NCBI RefSeq assembly: GCF_900105495.1
Contig: NZ_FNTF01000002.1
Span: 1,897,501 to 1,961,500 of the forward strand
DNA: 64,000 bases
Source of the DNA: Pseudomonas frederiksbergensis
GTDB lineage: Bacteria > Pseudomonadota > Gammaproteobacteria > Pseudomonadales > Pseudomonadaceae
Direction of reading: 5' to 3'
A program made the translations under genes and the position numbers. Below, piece by piece: positions 24,879 to 34,597 of this stretch; the stretch's first letter is position 1, and every line of letters starts with the position of its first letter. A model generated the notes under the pieces. It worked only from the letters and a program-made list of their open reading frames with translations, did no database searches and was not told where the DNA came from.

Positions 24879-25280
24879 ATGGCAAAAGAATACAGCCGTA
24901 CCCAACGTATCGGCGATCAGATGCAGCGTGAGCTGGCACAGCTGATCCGTCGTGAAGTCAAAGACCCGCGCGTCGGCCTGGTCACCATTACCGCTGTTGA
25001 AGTCAGCCGTGACGTCGGTCACGCCAAGATCTTCATCACGGTGATGGGGCAGGACAACGCCGAAGACATCGCGCAAAGCATCAAGGTGCTCAACTCCGCC
25101 GCCGGTTTCCTGCGCATGCAGTTGGCTCGCGAAATGAAGTTGCGCAGCGTTCCGCAGTTGCACTTCCACTACGACGAAAGCGTCGTGCGTGGTGCTCATC
25201 TGTCGGCATTGATCGAACGTGCGGTCGCTGAAGACAATCAGCATCCGGTTGCGGCAGAAGCCGAAGACACCAAGGAGTAA
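24879..25280 (+). CDS. rbfA: Ribosome-binding factor A RbfA
   Basis: RbfA is a KH-fold factor that binds the 30S subunit and assists 16S rRNA 5' end maturation and cold adaptation. The 133-residue protein begins [33 protein letters not shown]. It contains the family helix-kink segment [32 protein letters not shown]. It ends 3 bp before truB, so the two are coupled. Confidence 0.97.
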   Translation: MAKEYSRTQRIGDQMQRELAQLIRREVKDPRVGLVTITAVEVSRDVGHAKIFITVMGQDNAEDIAQSIKVLNSAAGFLRMQLAREMKLRSVPQLHFHYDESVVRGAHLSALIERAVAEDNQHPVAAEAEDTKE

Positions 25281-25283
25281 TCG

Positions 25284-26201
25284 GTGGCTCAGGTCAAACG
25301 TATCCGTCGTAACGTCAGCGGCATCATCCTGCTCGACAAGCCTTTGGGGTTCACCTCCAATGCGGCGTTGCAGAAGGTTCGCTGGCTGCTGAACGCCGAG
25401 AAGGCCGGGCACACTGGCAGTCTCGACCCGCTGGCCACCGGCGTGTTGCCGTTGTGCTTCGGTGAGGCCACCAAGTTTTCGCAATACCTGCTCGATTCCG
25501 ACAAGGGTTACGAAACCCTGGCGCAACTGGGCAAGACCACCACCACGGCCGATGCCGAAGGTGAAGTTTTGCTGGAGCGCCCGGTGACCGTTGGTCGCGC
25601 CGATGTCGAAGCGGTACTGCCGAAATTTCGTGGGCAAATCAGCCAGATACCGCCCATGTACTCGGCGCTCAAGCGTGATGGCCAGCCGTTGTACAAGCTG
25701 GCCCGGGCAGGTGAAGTAGTGGAGCGTGAACCGCGTTCTGTTACTATTACGCGCTTGGAATTACTGGCCTTTGAAGGTGATACTGCGCGGCTTGCAGTGG
25801 ATTGCACCAAAGGCACCTATATCCGCACCCTGGTGGAGGATATCGGTGAGCAACTCGGTTGTGGCGCATACGTTGCAGAACTGCGACGTACCCAGGCCGG
25901 GCCCTTCACGCTGGCACAGACAGTCACGCTGGAAGAGTTGGAAGCGGTACATGCCGAAGGCGGCAACGAAGCGGTCGACCGCTTTTTGATGCCCTCGGAC
26001 AGCGGCCTGCTGGATTGGCCACTGTTGCAGTTCTCGGAGCACAGCTCGTTCTACTGGCTTAACGGCCAACCGGTACGAGCCCCGGATGCACCGAAGTTCG
26101 GCATGGTGCGGGTACAGGATCACAATGGCCGCTTCATCGGTATCGGTGAAGTGAGCGAAGACGGGCGCATCGCGCCACGTCGACTGATTCGGTCAGAATG
26201 A
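25284..26201 (+). CDS. truB: tRNA pseudouridine-55 synthase TruB
   Basis: TruB makes pseudouridine 55 in the T loop of all elongator tRNAs. The 305-residue protein has the N-terminal [17 protein letters not shown] and the catalytic Asp in [35 protein letters not shown] and [17 protein letters not shown] follow, then a C-terminal PUA-like domain. The start is GTG at 25284 after GGAG at the end of rbfA. Spacing and order are the usual ones. Confidence 0.97.
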   Translation: MAQVKRIRRNVSGIILLDKPLGFTSNAALQKVRWLLNAEKAGHTGSLDPLATGVLPLCFGEATKFSQYLLDSDKGYETLAQLGKTTTTADAEGEVLLERPVTVGRADVEAVLPKFRGQISQIPPMYSALKRDGQPLYKLARAGEVVEREPRSVTITRLELLAFEGDTARLAVDCTKGTYIRTLVEDIGEQLGCGAYVAELRRTQAGPFTLAQTVTLEELEAVHAEGGNEAVDRFLMPSDSGLLDWPLLQFSEHSSFYWLNGQPVRAPDAPKFGMVRVQDHNGRFIGIGEVSEDGRIAPRRLIRSE

Positions 26202-26251
26202 CCGGACGAGGGTGGCTGTTAACAGGCACGGTCACTACTCATTTTTAGATA

Positions 26252-26299
26252 CAGGGATTTGTCCCTGGCCTGTTGAAACTGTTTCTTTGAAACAGTTTC
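26252..26299 (+). promoter_or_regulatory. Twin-hairpin leader of rpsO
   Basis: Two perfect hairpins lie between truB and rpsO: CAGGGA-TTTG-TCCCTG (26252-26267) and an 11-bp stem gaaactgtttc / gaaacagtttc with loop TTT (26275-26299). The second ends 19 bp before the rpsO ATG and is not followed by a T-run. Ribosomal protein S15 is known to bind its own mRNA leader in several bacteria, so autoregulation is a reasonable inference. Confidence 0.5.
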
Positions 26300-26318
26300 C
26301 TGATAAAAGGATTGCCTC

Positions 26319-26588
26319 ATGGCTCTCGACGTTCAAGAAAAAGCTCAAATCGTAGCTGACTACCAGCAAGCTGTTGGTGACACTGGTTCGCCAGAAGTGC
26401 AAGTTGCACTGCTGACCCACAACATCAACAAGCTGCAAGGTCACTTCAAGGCCAACGGTAAAGATCACCACTCCCGTCGTGGTCTGATCCGCATGGTAAA
26501 CCAGCGTCGTAAGCTGCTGGACTACCTGAAAGGCAAGGATCTGGGCCGTTACCAGGCTCTGATCGGTCGCCTGGGTCTGCGTCGCTAA
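26319..26588 (+). CDS. rpsO: 30S ribosomal protein S15
   Basis: S15 is the primary 16S rRNA binder of the central 30S domain. The 89-residue sequence is typical: [58 protein letters not shown] and a LGLRR end. An AAGGA site precedes the ATG. It is upstream of pnp with a 197-bp spacer holding a long stem-loop. Confidence 0.99.
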   Translation: MALDVQEKAQIVADYQQAVGDTGSPEVQVALLTHNINKLQGHFKANGKDHHSRRGLIRMVNQRRKLLDYLKGKDLGRYQALIGRLGLRR

Positions 26589-26615
26589 TAAGCGATTGCG
26601 CTAGAGGTTGGTTGT

Positions 26616-26654
26616 CTGTCGTACGTCAGTGGGTTTCCCGCTGGCGCATGGCAG
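26616..26654 (+). promoter_or_regulatory. Long stem-loop in the pnp leader
   Basis: ctgtcgtacgtcagtgg pairs with ccgctggcgcatggcag over 17 positions, with one A-C mismatch and several G-T pairs, around the loop gtttc. In E. coli the pnp leader has a stem-loop that RNase III cleaves and PNPase then uses for autoregulation. This stem is the obvious counterpart in position. Confidence 0.55.
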
Positions 26655-26785
26655 GCTCCCAGCCTCAAGTTTTATCTGGATACCTGCTTTACCTGGACAA
26701 TGACAGTCGGGCCGATACCCGGCGTTGCCCAAGAATTTCGCAAGAAGACAAGTTCCCCAAGAGCCACAAAAGAAGGTAGGACACC

Positions 26786-28891
26786 GTGAACCCGGTAATC
26801 AAAAAATTCCAGTTCGGTCAGTCGACCGTTACCCTCGAGACTGGCCGTATCGCCCGTCAGGCCTCCGGCGCAGTATTGGTCACCGTTGACGACGACGTCA
26901 GCGTGTTGGTGACTGTGGTCGGCGCCAAGCAAGCCGATCCAGGCAAGGGCTTCTTCCCTCTGTCTGTTCACTACCAGGAAAAAACTTACGCTGCCGGTAA
27001 GATCCCTGGCGGTTTCTTCAAGCGTGAAGGCCGTCCTTCCGAGAAAGAAACCCTGACTTCCCGACTGATCGACCGTCCGATCCGTCCGCTGTTCCCAGAA
27101 GGCTTCATGAACGAAGTGCAGGTTGTCTGCACCGTCGTTTCCACCAGCAAGAAGACCGATCCGGACATCGCTGCGATGATCGGTACCTCGGCTGCGCTGG
27201 CCATCTCCGGCATTCCTTTCGATGGCCCGATCGGCGCTGCCCGCGTTGCGTTCCACGAAAGCACCGGCTACCTGCTGAACCCGACTTACGAACAACTGAA
27301 AGCTTCGAGCCTGGACATGGTCGTTGCCGGTACTTCGGAAGCCGTGTTGATGGTTGAATCGGAAGCCAAAGAGCTGACCGAAGACCAGATGCTGGGCGCG
27401 GTACTGTTTGCTCACGACGAGTTCCAGGTGGTGATCAACGCCGTTAAAGAACTGGCCGCTGAAGCTGCCAAGCCGACCTGGACCTGGGCTCCACAGCCAG
27501 AAGCCACTGCTCTGCTGGGCGCTATCCGTGCCGAGTTCGGCGACGCGATCTCCCAGGCCTACACCATCACCATCAAGGCCGACCGTTACGCTCGTCTGGG
27601 CGAACTGAAAGACCAGGTGGTTGCCAAGCTGTCCGGCGAAGAAGGCCAACCGACTTCCGCTGAAGTCAAAGCGGCTTTCGGCGAAATCGAATACCGCACC
27701 GTTCGCGAAAACATCGTTAACGGCAAGCCACGTATCGACGGTCGCGACACCAAGACCGTACGTCCGCTGAACATCGAAGTCGGCGTTCTGCCGAAGACCC
27801 ACGGTTCGGCTCTGTTCACCCGTGGCGAAACCCAGGCTCTGGTAGTTGCAACACTGGGCACCGCCCGTGACGCACAACTGCTGGATACCCTGGAAGGCGA
27901 GAAAAAAGACCCGTTCATGCTGCACTACAACTTCCCTCCGTTCTCGGTAGGTGAGTGTGGTCGCATGGGTGGCGCCGGTCGTCGCGAAATCGGTCACGGC
28001 CGTCTGGCTCGTCGTTCGGTTCAGGCCATGCTGCCTGCTGCCGACGTGTTCCCGTACACCATCCGTGTTGTGTCGGAAATCACCGAGTCCAACGGTTCGA
28101 GCTCCATGGCTTCGGTCTGCGGCGCTTCCCTGGCTCTGATGGATGCCGGCGTTCCGATGAAGGCACCGGTTGCCGGTATCGCCATGGGTCTGGTTAAAGA
28201 AGGCGAGAAATTCGCCGTCCTGACCGACATCCTGGGTGACGAAGACCACTTGGGCGACATGGACTTCAAAGTAGCCGGTACCGCCAAAGGCGTGACCGCG
28301 TTGCAGATGGACATCAAGATCAAGGGCATCACCGAAGAAATCATGGAGATCGCTCTGGGCCAAGCCCTGGAAGCGCGCCTGAACATCCTCGGTCAGATGA
28401 ACCAGATCATTGGCCAGTCGCGTACCGAGCTGTCGGAAAACGCTCCGACCATGATCGCGATGAAAATCGACACCGACAAAATCCGTGATGTCATCGGTAA
28501 AGGCGGCGCGACCATTCGTGCGATCTGTGAAGAGACCAAGGCTTCGATCGACATCGAAGACGACGGCTCGATCAAGATCTTCGGCGAAACCAAAGAAGCT
28601 GCTGAAGCTGCACGTCAGCGCGTTCTGGGCATCACCGCAGAAGCTGAAATCGGCAAGATCTACGTTGGTAAGGTTGAGCGCATCGTCGACTTCGGCGCAT
28701 TCGTCAACATCCTGCCGGGCAAGGACGGTCTGGTTCACATCTCGATGCTGAGCGACGCTCGCGTAGAAAAAGTGACCGACATCCTCAAAGAAGGCCAGGA
28801 AGTGGAAGTACTGGTACTGGACGTGGACAACCGCGGCCGTATCAAGCTGTCCATCAAAGACGTAGCAGCAGCCAAGGCTTCGGGCGTTTAA
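26786..28891 (+). CDS. pnp: Polynucleotide phosphorylase
   Basis: PNPase is the phosphorolytic 3'-5' exoribonuclease of the degradosome. The 701-residue protein has two RNase PH-like domains; the second holds the catalytic phosphate-binding region [21 protein letters not shown] and [16 protein letters not shown] domain ([21 protein letters not shown]) and a C-terminal S1 domain ([27 protein letters not shown]) follow. The start is GTG at 26786 after the site gaaggtagg. A strong terminator follows. Confidence 0.98.
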   Translation: MNPVIKKFQFGQSTVTLETGRIARQASGAVLVTVDDDVSVLVTVVGAKQADPGKGFFPLSVHYQEKTYAAGKIPGGFFKREGRPSEKETLTSRLIDRPIRPLFPEGFMNEVQVVCTVVSTSKKTDPDIAAMIGTSAALAISGIPFDGPIGAARVAFHESTGYLLNPTYEQLKASSLDMVVAGTSEAVLMVESEAKELTEDQMLGAVLFAHDEFQVVINAVKELAAEAAKPTWTWAPQPEATALLGAIRAEFGDAISQAYTITIKADRYARLGELKDQVVAKLSGEEGQPTSAEVKAAFGEIEYRTVRENIVNGKPRIDGRDTKTVRPLNIEVGVLPKTHGSALFTRGETQALVVATLGTARDAQLLDTLEGEKKDPFMLHYNFPPFSVGECGRMGGAGRREIGHGRLARRSVQAMLPAADVFPYTIRVVSEITESNGSSSMASVCGASLALMDAGVPMKAPVAGIAMGLVKEGEKFAVLTDILGDEDHLGDMDFKVAGTAKGVTALQMDIKIKGITEEIMEIALGQALEARLNILGQMNQIIGQSRTELSENAPTMIAMKIDTDKIRDVIGKGGATIRAICEETKASIDIEDDGSIKIFGETKEAAEAARQRVLGITAEAEIGKIYVGKVERIVDFGAFVNILPGKDGLVHISMLSDARVEKVTDILKEGQEVEVLVLDVDNRGRIKLSIKDVAAAKASGV

Positions 28892-28923
28892 TCACTCCCC
28901 ACGCCTGACCGCTTCAACGTTGT

Positions 28924-28962
28924 AAAAAATGCCCTGCAGTGAAAGCTGCGGGGCATTTTTTT
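28924..28962 (+). terminator. Intrinsic terminator of pnp
   Basis: A stem of aaaaaatgccctgcag pairs with ctgcggggcattttttt, with a 6-nt loop and terminal T-run, starting 32 bp after the pnp stop. Confidence 0.9.
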
Positions 28963-29030
28963 GCCTGCAAAAAAATGAGACGAGCCATGAAGTTGCCTGA
29001 CCCCAAAGTCAGTGCTAGGTTTAGCCCACT

Positions 29031-29106
29031 GCCCGTGTAGCTCAGTTGGTAGAGCAGCGCACTCGTAACGCGAAGGTCGCAGGTTCGATTCCTGTCTCGG
29101 GCACGA
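29031..29106 (+). tRNA. tRNA-Thr-like gene (anticodon CGT) with several defects
   Basis: The cloverleaf is readable, with D stem GCTC/GAGC, anticodon loop ctcgtaa at 29062-29068 (CGT) and T arm gcagg-ttcgatt-cctgt. Three features are abnormal. Acceptor pair 6-67 is T-T. Anticodon-stem pair 31-39 is A-C, adding to the G27-A43 mismatch that I recall in normal Thr(CGT) tRNAs. The 3' end reads ACGA instead of ACCA. The other two tRNAs in this window encode CCA. A hairpin with a T-run (29154-29178) follows, so it may still be transcribed. It may be a decaying gene, or functional after CCA repair by nucleotidyltransferase. Confidence 0.7.
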
Positions 29107-29153
29107 GCGACACGTTGTTTTCAGATGATCCCGAATGGTTCTGAAGGCCAGAC

Positions 29154-29178
29154 AAACCGGGCTTCAAACGGTTTTTTT
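29154..29178 (+). terminator. Weak terminator after the tRNA-Thr-like gene
   Basis: Stem aaaccg / cggttt with a 9-nt loop, running into seven T residues. Confidence 0.6.
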
Positions 29179-29240
29179 GCGTCAGAGAGATCCTTGATGA
29201 TCCAGATCCATCTTCCATTCCTCAGATCAAAGAGAACGCC

Positions 29241-29546
29241 ATGACCGTTAAAGAATTGACCCAAGAAGCCAGACACGAAAAAGCGCTGGAGAAGTATTTG
29301 GCGGAGTCGCCTCAGCTAGCCGAAGAGATCAAGGACTTGCCCGCTGACGATCAGAAAGACCAGATCCAGTGGGCGTTCGAGGATGAGGCAGAGTCCCAGG
29401 GCTTGCAGCCGTGGGAGCTGACGCTCAAGTACACCTCAACCCCTGAAGAGTTCGAGGCTGCGCGCCTTGTTCTGCACAAGGAGGCTGCCGAGGTGTTGGG
29501 TGTCGAGTGGGAAGAGTACTGCGAGATGAATAATCTGGTGGTCTGA
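29241..29546 (+). CDS. Small acidic conserved protein (DUF6388-like)
   Basis: The 101-residue acidic, helical, cytoplasmic-looking protein has no signal or membrane segment: MTVKELTQEARHEKALEKYL, then ADDQKDQIQWAFEDEAESQG and a VEWEEYCEMNNLVV end. It resembles small pseudomonad proteins annotated as DUF6388; the name is from memory and no function is known to me. It has its own promoter region after the tRNA-like gene, an AGAGAA site before the ATG and a strong bidirectional terminator after the stop. Confidence 0.85.
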   Translation: MTVKELTQEARHEKALEKYLAESPQLAEEIKDLPADDQKDQIQWAFEDEAESQGLQPWELTLKYTSTPEEFEAARLVLHKEAAEVLGVEWEEYCEMNNLVV

Positions 29547-29547
29547 C

Positions 29548-29580
29548 AAAAACGCCAGCCTCACGAGGCTGGCGTTTTTC
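29548..29580. terminator. Bidirectional terminator between the DUF6388-like gene and nadC
   Basis: An 11-bp perfect stem aacgccagcct / aggctggcgtt with loop cacg. It is flanked by A-run and T-run, so it works on both strands. It lies between two convergent stops. Confidence 0.92.
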
Positions 29581-29596
29581 ATTCACACAGGCGTTA

Positions 29597-30445
29597 TCAA
29601 AGGCTCAGGCGCATCGACAGATCGACAGCTTTCACATCCTTGGTCATCGCACCAATCGAGATGTAATCCACCCCGGTTTCGGCGATCGGTAGCAGCGTGC
29701 TTTCGTTGATGCCGCCGCTGGCCTCCAGTTTCGCCTGGCCTGCGTTCAGACGCACGGCTTCGCGCATGTCATCCAGACTCAGTTCATCGAGCATGATGAT
29801 GTCGGCACCAGCCGCCAGGGCTTCCTTCAGCTCTTCCAGGCTTTCCACTTCGATCTCCACCGGTTTGCCCGGGGCAATCTTGTGCGCGGCCTTGATGGCC
29901 TCCGGGATGCCACCGCAGGCGGCAATATGGTTTTCCTTGATCAGGAAGGCGTCGTACAGGCCGATGCGGTGGTTGTGGCACCCGCCGCAGGTCACGGCGT
30001 ATTTCTGCGCCAGACGCAGCCCCGGCAAGGTTTTACGGGTGTCGAGCAACTTCACCTGAGTCTCGGCAACGTAATCCGCCAGGTATTGCGCGCGCGTGGC
30101 CACGCCAGACAGCAACTGCAGGAAGTTCAGTGCACTGCGTTCGCCCGTCAATAGCGAACGCGCCGGGCCCTCCAGGTGGAACAGCGCCTGATTGGGTTTC
30201 ACCCGCTCGCCATCACGCACCTGCCAGTGCACCGCAACACGTGGGTCCAGCTGCCGAAACACGGCATCAACCCAGGCTGTGCCGCAGATGACGGCAGCGT
30301 CGCGGGTGATGATCGTGGCTTTGGCCAGGCGTTCGGCCGGGATCAGCTGTGCGGTGATGTCGCCGCTGCCGATGTCTTCGAGCAACGCACGGCGCACGTT
30401 GGCTTCGATTTCGGCGGTCAAATCGGCGAGACGTAGATTCGGCAT
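29597..30445 (-). CDS. nadC: Nicotinate-nucleotide diphosphorylase (carboxylating) NadC
   Basis: NadC converts quinolinate and PRPP to nicotinate mononucleotide in de novo NAD synthesis. The start [31 protein letters not shown] at 30445 gives 282 residues. The in-frame upstream extension (to 30502) has no family character. Motifs include [61 protein letters not shown] and KLEASGGI near the end. It is divergent from the DUF1631-type gene. The 276-bp spacer shows no obvious operator. Confidence 0.97.
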   Translation of the reverse strand: MPNLRLADLTAEIEANVRRALLEDIGSGDITAQLIPAERLAKATIITRDAAVICGTAWVDAVFRQLDPRVAVHWQVRDGERVKPNQALFHLEGPARSLLTGERSALNFLQLLSGVATRAQYLADYVAETQVKLLDTRKTLPGLRLAQKYAVTCGGCHNHRIGLYDAFLIKENHIAACGGIPEAIKAAHKIAPGKPVEIEVESLEELKEALAAGADIIMLDELSLDDMREAVRLNAGQAKLEASGGINESTLLPIAETGVDYISIGAMTKDVKAVDLSMRLSL

Positions 30446-30721
30446 AACGGACTCCACAAACAAAGTGGCCCGATTATAGGGCCATGGTGCTGGGCAACCC
30501 AAGGCATCAGAGGCGTTCCCATCGCTCTGAAACCTGCATTTGGTCGATTCGCCTGAGCAATCGGTACTAAGTCAGCGTCTGCCGCGAGCGTCTATTTCAA
30601 AAGGAAACGCAGAGTCTGCTGGTAGAGAAGACATCTTTTGCAAGATAATCCGCCTTGCTTTTGACGTCATGGCTTTGACGTGATTGACGACTTTGAAGAC
30701 TCACCGTTTCAGGAGGGCTGA

Positions 30722-32932
30722 ATGCACAACGACGGGAATGTAGTGCCTTTGCACAAGGTCGCTACCGACCAGGCGACTCACTCGCCGCTCGCCCGCCTGC
30801 CTGTGATTCTGCTTCAGGTTCGCGACAAGGCCGCACAACAGCTCAGGCATGGTTTGCAGGAACTGTTCGATAACGCCGACGACACGCTGTTCGAAATGGC
30901 CGACCGGGCCCGCGATGACGTCGAACAGAACCTGTTCTTCGAAGCCATGCGCGACTTGCGCCTTAAACGCAAAAACATCGAACGCGGCTTTCTCGAACAA
31001 TTCTTCGAGGCTTTTGTCAGCCTCACCCGGTACGACAGCACTCAATCTGCCTTGCCCCAGTCGCTGGCCTTCGATGCCTCGGTGGCACTGCCCGATGACG
31101 ACGTGGAGCGCAGGGTGGCAGTGGAGGCAATGGTCAGCAAAGTGCTGAGCCGCGACGGTTTCGCCCTGGGCCAATTGACCGCCCGCTTCAGCGCACTGTT
31201 GGGGAGGGAGTTGCTCGATCAGCACAATCCCATGGCGCCGTCGATGCTCTGCGAGTACTTTTTGCAGGCCGGGCGCAACCTGGGAGTGGAGATCAAGGTC
31301 AAGCTGATCATCCTCAAACTGTTCGACCGCTATGTGCTCAGGGATGCCAATCAGCTTTACGCCGAAGCCAATCAGTTGCTGCTCGCCACCGGTGTTCTGC
31401 CTGAGCTCAAGCCTGCGCCTGCGCGCCGGGTCAAGGAGCGTGCGGCAGCCGACGTTGATACTGAACCGGCTCACGCCAACACTCGCGCCAGTGGCCCGCC
31501 GACCGACGACAGCGTGCAGGAAGTCTTCGCGGCGTTGCAGGAGTTGCTGCTTAACGTGCGTGGCAGTGTCGCGCCCACGCTTGAAGCCAGCGCCCAGACA
31601 CAGCCGATTACCACCCGTGACCTGATGCGCCTGCTCTCGCACCTGCAGCAATACGTGCCGGCGCCGGAAGCCCAGGACGACTTCGATCTGCGAAACCAGC
31701 TCGAAGAGCTGCTGACCCGGGTCAGCGTCAAAAGTGGCAAGTCACGCGTGGTCGGGGTGGCCGACGAAGACGTGATCAACCTGATTGCCATGCTCTTCGA
31801 ATGCATCCTCGATGACCGCAACCTGCCGGATTCGCTCAAGGCGTTGATCGGCCGTTTGCAGATTCCGATGCTGAAAGTGGCGGTGCTCGACAAGAGCTTC
31901 TTCAGCCGCAGCAGTCACCCGGCCCGACGCCTGCTCAATGAAATCGCCACCGCCGCCATGGGTTGGGGGGAGTGCGATGACCATGAGCGCGACAGCCTGT
32001 ATCTGCGCATCGAACAGGTGGTGCAACGCTTGCTCAACGATTTTGTCGATGATCCGGCGGTCTTCTCCGAATTGCTCGCGGATTTTCTCGCCTTCACCAG
32101 CGATGAACGCCGTCGCAGTGAGCTGCTCGAGCAACGCACCCGCGACGCCGAAGAAGGCCGCGCCAGGACTGAACTGGCCCGCCAGCGCGTCGAACAGGTG
32201 CTGAATCAGGCCTTGTTGGGCAAAGTATTGCCGCAGCGGGTGGTGGCGTTTGTCCAGGAAGCGTGGAGCCAGGTGTTGCTGCTGACGTGCCTCAAGCACG
32301 GCGATCAGGCGGCCGAATGGCACGCCGATGTGCAGACCATGGAGCAATTGATCTGGAGCGTGCAGCGTCATGACGAGCCCGATGCGAGCCAGCGTTTGTT
32401 GGCGCTGGTGCCTGGGTTGCTCAAATCGTTGCGCGACGGGCTGAGCCGTTCGGCCTTCGATCCGTTCGCCACCAGCGAATTTTTCAGTGAGCTGGAAGCC
32501 TTGCACGTTCAGCTGTTCGAACGTCCAGGGCCAAAGCTTGCACAGTCTGTCGATACGCCGGTAATGGTCGAAGTGCAGCAGGAAGTCGTCCTGCGAACCG
32601 CCGACGAAGGGCCGGTCGATACGGCGTCAGTGCGCTTGCCGGAAGACGATGCCGGCCTGCTTCAGGTCGATCAACTGCGGTTGGGGGGCTGGGTCGAGTT
32701 TCAGGAAGACGAGGAAAACACCCTTCGCTGCAAACTGGCGGCGATCATTGAAGCCACCGGCAAATACATTTTCGTCAACCGCACCGGGATGAAAGTGCTG
32801 GAACGCAGCCGCACCGGCCTGGCGCTGGAATTCCGTCGTGGCGCGGTGCGCACACTGGACGACACTTTGCTGTTCGACCGGGCGCTGGAGTCGGTGATTG
32901 GCAACCTGCGGCGCCTCAATCGCGGCAAGTGA
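30722..32932 (+). CDS. DUF1631-type protein of unknown function
   Basis: This large 736-residue cytoplasmic-looking protein is rich in helices. It matches the uncharacterised DUF1631 family by its start (LARLPVILLQVRDKAAQQLRHGLQELFDNADDTLFEMADRA), its central VADEDVINLIAMLFECILDD and its C-terminal PilZ-like region (VDQLRLGGWVEFQEDEENTLRCKLAAIIEATGKYIFVNRTGMKV). The PilZ resemblance is weak and is my inference. It precedes ampD as in P. aeruginosa. An AGGAGG site precedes the ATG. No partner or pathway can be inferred with confidence. Confidence 0.8.
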   Translation: MHNDGNVVPLHKVATDQATHSPLARLPVILLQVRDKAAQQLRHGLQELFDNADDTLFEMADRARDDVEQNLFFEAMRDLRLKRKNIERGFLEQFFEAFVSLTRYDSTQSALPQSLAFDASVALPDDDVERRVAVEAMVSKVLSRDGFALGQLTARFSALLGRELLDQHNPMAPSMLCEYFLQAGRNLGVEIKVKLIILKLFDRYVLRDANQLYAEANQLLLATGVLPELKPAPARRVKERAAADVDTEPAHANTRASGPPTDDSVQEVFAALQELLLNVRGSVAPTLEASAQTQPITTRDLMRLLSHLQQYVPAPEAQDDFDLRNQLEELLTRVSVKSGKSRVVGVADEDVINLIAMLFECILDDRNLPDSLKALIGRLQIPMLKVAVLDKSFFSRSSHPARRLLNEIATAAMGWGECDDHERDSLYLRIEQVVQRLLNDFVDDPAVFSELLADFLAFTSDERRRSELLEQRTRDAEEGRARTELARQRVEQVLNQALLGKVLPQRVVAFVQEAWSQVLLLTCLKHGDQAAEWHADVQTMEQLIWSVQRHDEPDASQRLLALVPGLLKSLRDGLSRSAFDPFATSEFFSELEALHVQLFERPGPKLAQSVDTPVMVEVQQEVVLRTADEGPVDTASVRLPEDDAGLLQVDQLRLGGWVEFQEDEENTLRCKLAAIIEATGKYIFVNRTGMKVLERSRTGLALEFRRGAVRTLDDTLLFDRALESVIGNLRRLNRGK

Positions 32933-32996
32933 TCGCGCCCGGAGGGGCTATCGCGGCATACTGGGCGCCAACACAGTCGTCGTTGAAGGAACCTGT

Positions 32997-33557
32997 ATGC
33001 AGTTGGACCCCGCGAGCGGTTGGTGTCAGGGCGTAGATATTTGCCCATCGCCCAACTTCAATGCGCGCCCCTCGGATGAAATTTCCCTGCTGGTGATCCA
33101 CAACATCAGCCTGCCGCCTGCGCAATTCGCCACCGGCAAGGTGCAGGCGTTTTTCCAGAATCGTCTGGATGTCACGGAACATCCCTACTTTGAAGGGATC
33201 GCCGACCTGCGTGTATCTGCGCACTTTCTGATCGAACGTGACGGCACCGTCACTCAGTTTGTCTCTTGTCTTGAGCGTGCCTGGCATGCCGGCGTCTCGA
33301 GTTTCGAAGGACGGGAAACCTGTAACGATTTTTCCGTGGGCATTGAACTTGAAGGCACGGATGATTTGCCGTTCACCGATGCCCAGTATCAAGCGTTGAC
33401 GACCCTGACCCGGCAGCTGCAAAGCACGTTCACGGCCATCACCGCAGAGCGCATTTGCGGGCATAGCGACATTGCACCGGGGCGTAAAACCGATCCCGGG
33501 CCTGCATTCGACTGGGCACGCTATCGCGCCGCCCTGGCAAAAGAGGAACAACAATGA
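32997..33557 (+). CDS. ampD: 1,6-anhydro-N-acetylmuramyl-L-alanine amidase AmpD
   Basis: AmpD cleaves the amide bond in cytosolic anhydro-muropeptides during cell-wall recycling; its loss derepresses AmpC beta-lactamase. The 186-residue product has the zinc site in LVIHNISLPP (first His) and in ICGHSDIAPGRKTDPGPAFDW (second His and Asp). The loop AWHAGVSSFEGRETCNDFSVGIELEG is also typical. It starts at the ATG at 32997; the longer upstream frame overlaps the previous gene. It overlaps ampE by 4 bp. Confidence 0.96.
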   Translation: MQLDPASGWCQGVDICPSPNFNARPSDEISLLVIHNISLPPAQFATGKVQAFFQNRLDVTEHPYFEGIADLRVSAHFLIERDGTVTQFVSCLERAWHAGVSSFEGRETCNDFSVGIELEGTDDLPFTDAQYQALTTLTRQLQSTFTAITAERICGHSDIAPGRKTDPGPAFDWARYRAALAKEEQQ

Positions 33558-34390
33558 GTTTTCTGGTGTTGCTGTTGGCGGTCTGGATCGAGAAATTCTC
33601 GGCCCTGCGTCATCGGATTCAGCGCGATGGTGGATGGGTTCGCGAGCTGAACAAGCTTGAGGTCAGTCCGCGTCTGGCAAAAAGTCCGTGGCTGATCCTG
33701 GTGATACTGGTGTTGTTGCCAGTGGCATTGCTGGGTTTGCTGCTACTGGTTCTGGACCCGGTGGCTTACGGTCTGCTGGCGTTGCCGGTGCACCTGCTGG
33801 TGGTGATTTACAGTCTGGGCCGGGGTGATCTGCTGGCCGGTCTGGGGCCGTTTCGCGATGCCTGGCGCCGGGAAGACCTGCAAGCGGCCGCTCATGTAGC
33901 GGACCGTGATGTGGGTATCTGCGCCGATAGCGGCGAACAATTGCTGGAACGGGTCGAAGGGCATTTGCTGTGGGAGGCTTATCAGGGCTTTTTCGCGGTG
34001 ATTTTCTGGTACTTCCTGCTGGGGCCGGTCGCAGCCCTGAGCTATCGACTGCTGGCCCTGGCCGAAGAACACGGGCAGACCCCGGCCGTGGTCGAGCGCG
34101 CCGCAAAACTGCGTCATGCGTTCGACTGGGTGCCGGTGCGTCTGCTGGCGGCGAGTTTTGCGTTGGTCGGCAACTTTGTCGCAGTCGGCCGGGTAATGTT
34201 GAACGAGCTGCTGAATTGGAACATCAGCGCCGCCCAATTGATCGAGAAGGTGGGCTTGGTGGCCGGTGAAATTCCGGCGCCAATGGTCGGGCCTGACGGC
34301 ATCAACAGCCTCGACCGGATCTGGGAACTGCTGCTGCGCGCGGCAGTGCTCTGGTACGCCGGTTTCGCGCTGTGGACCGTTCTTGCTTAG
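33554..34390 (+). CDS. ampE: Inner-membrane protein AmpE
   Basis: AmpE is an integral membrane protein encoded with AmpD and thought to act as a sensor or modulator of beta-lactamase induction. The 278-residue protein begins MSFLVLLLAVWIEKFSALRHRIQRDGGW, typical of the family. Hydrophobic spans include LILVILVLLPVALLGLLLLVL, FFAVIFWYFLLGPVAALSYR, a third near LLAASFALVGNFV and a C-terminal span. Its start overlaps the ampD stop, so translation is coupled. An inverted REP pair follows. Confidence 0.93.
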   Translation: MSFLVLLLAVWIEKFSALRHRIQRDGGWVRELNKLEVSPRLAKSPWLILVILVLLPVALLGLLLLVLDPVAYGLLALPVHLLVVIYSLGRGDLLAGLGPFRDAWRREDLQAAAHVADRDVGICADSGEQLLERVEGHLLWEAYQGFFAVIFWYFLLGPVAALSYRLLALAEEHGQTPAVVERAAKLRHAFDWVPVRLLAASFALVGNFVAVGRVMLNELLNWNISAAQLIEKVGLVAGEIPAPMVGPDGINSLDRIWELLLRAAVLWYAGFALWTVLA

Positions 34391-34408
34391 TTCTGGAGTG
34401 GACTCCGT

Positions 34409-34530
34409 TGTGGTGAGGGGGCTTGCCCCCGTTGGGTCGCGAAGCGGCCCCTAGCATTTTTCCAGTCAAACTGTGCAATCAGGTTCTGCGACTGCTTCGC
34501 AGCCGAACGGGGGCAAGCCCCCTCGCCACA
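34409..34530. repeat. Inverted REP pair (REPIN), gagggggcttgccccc type
   Basis: The left arm (34409-34451: tgtggtgagggggcttgccc, then a gcgaagcggccc hairpin) is mirrored by the right arm (34488-34530: gcttcgcagcc, then gggggcaagccccctcgcc). They are separated by about 36 bp. The same arrangement recurs at 59199-59334. It lies after ampE and may act as terminator or mRNA stabiliser. Confidence 0.85.
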
Positions 34531-34570
34531 GGGGTATCTATCGTCCTAAGTGTGCATCTCGCCGTTAACC

Positions 34571-34597
34571 TTAAGTTACAAAACATCCCGCCGATTT
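34571..34597 (+). promoter_or_regulatory. FliA (sigma-28) promoter for the chemoreceptor
   Basis: TTAAGTTA (34571-34578), an 11-nt spacer and GCCGATTT (34590-34597) fit the flagellar consensus TAAAGTTT-N11-GCCGATAA at 12 of 16 positions with exact spacing. It lies about 90 bp before the receptor start. Confidence 0.8.
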
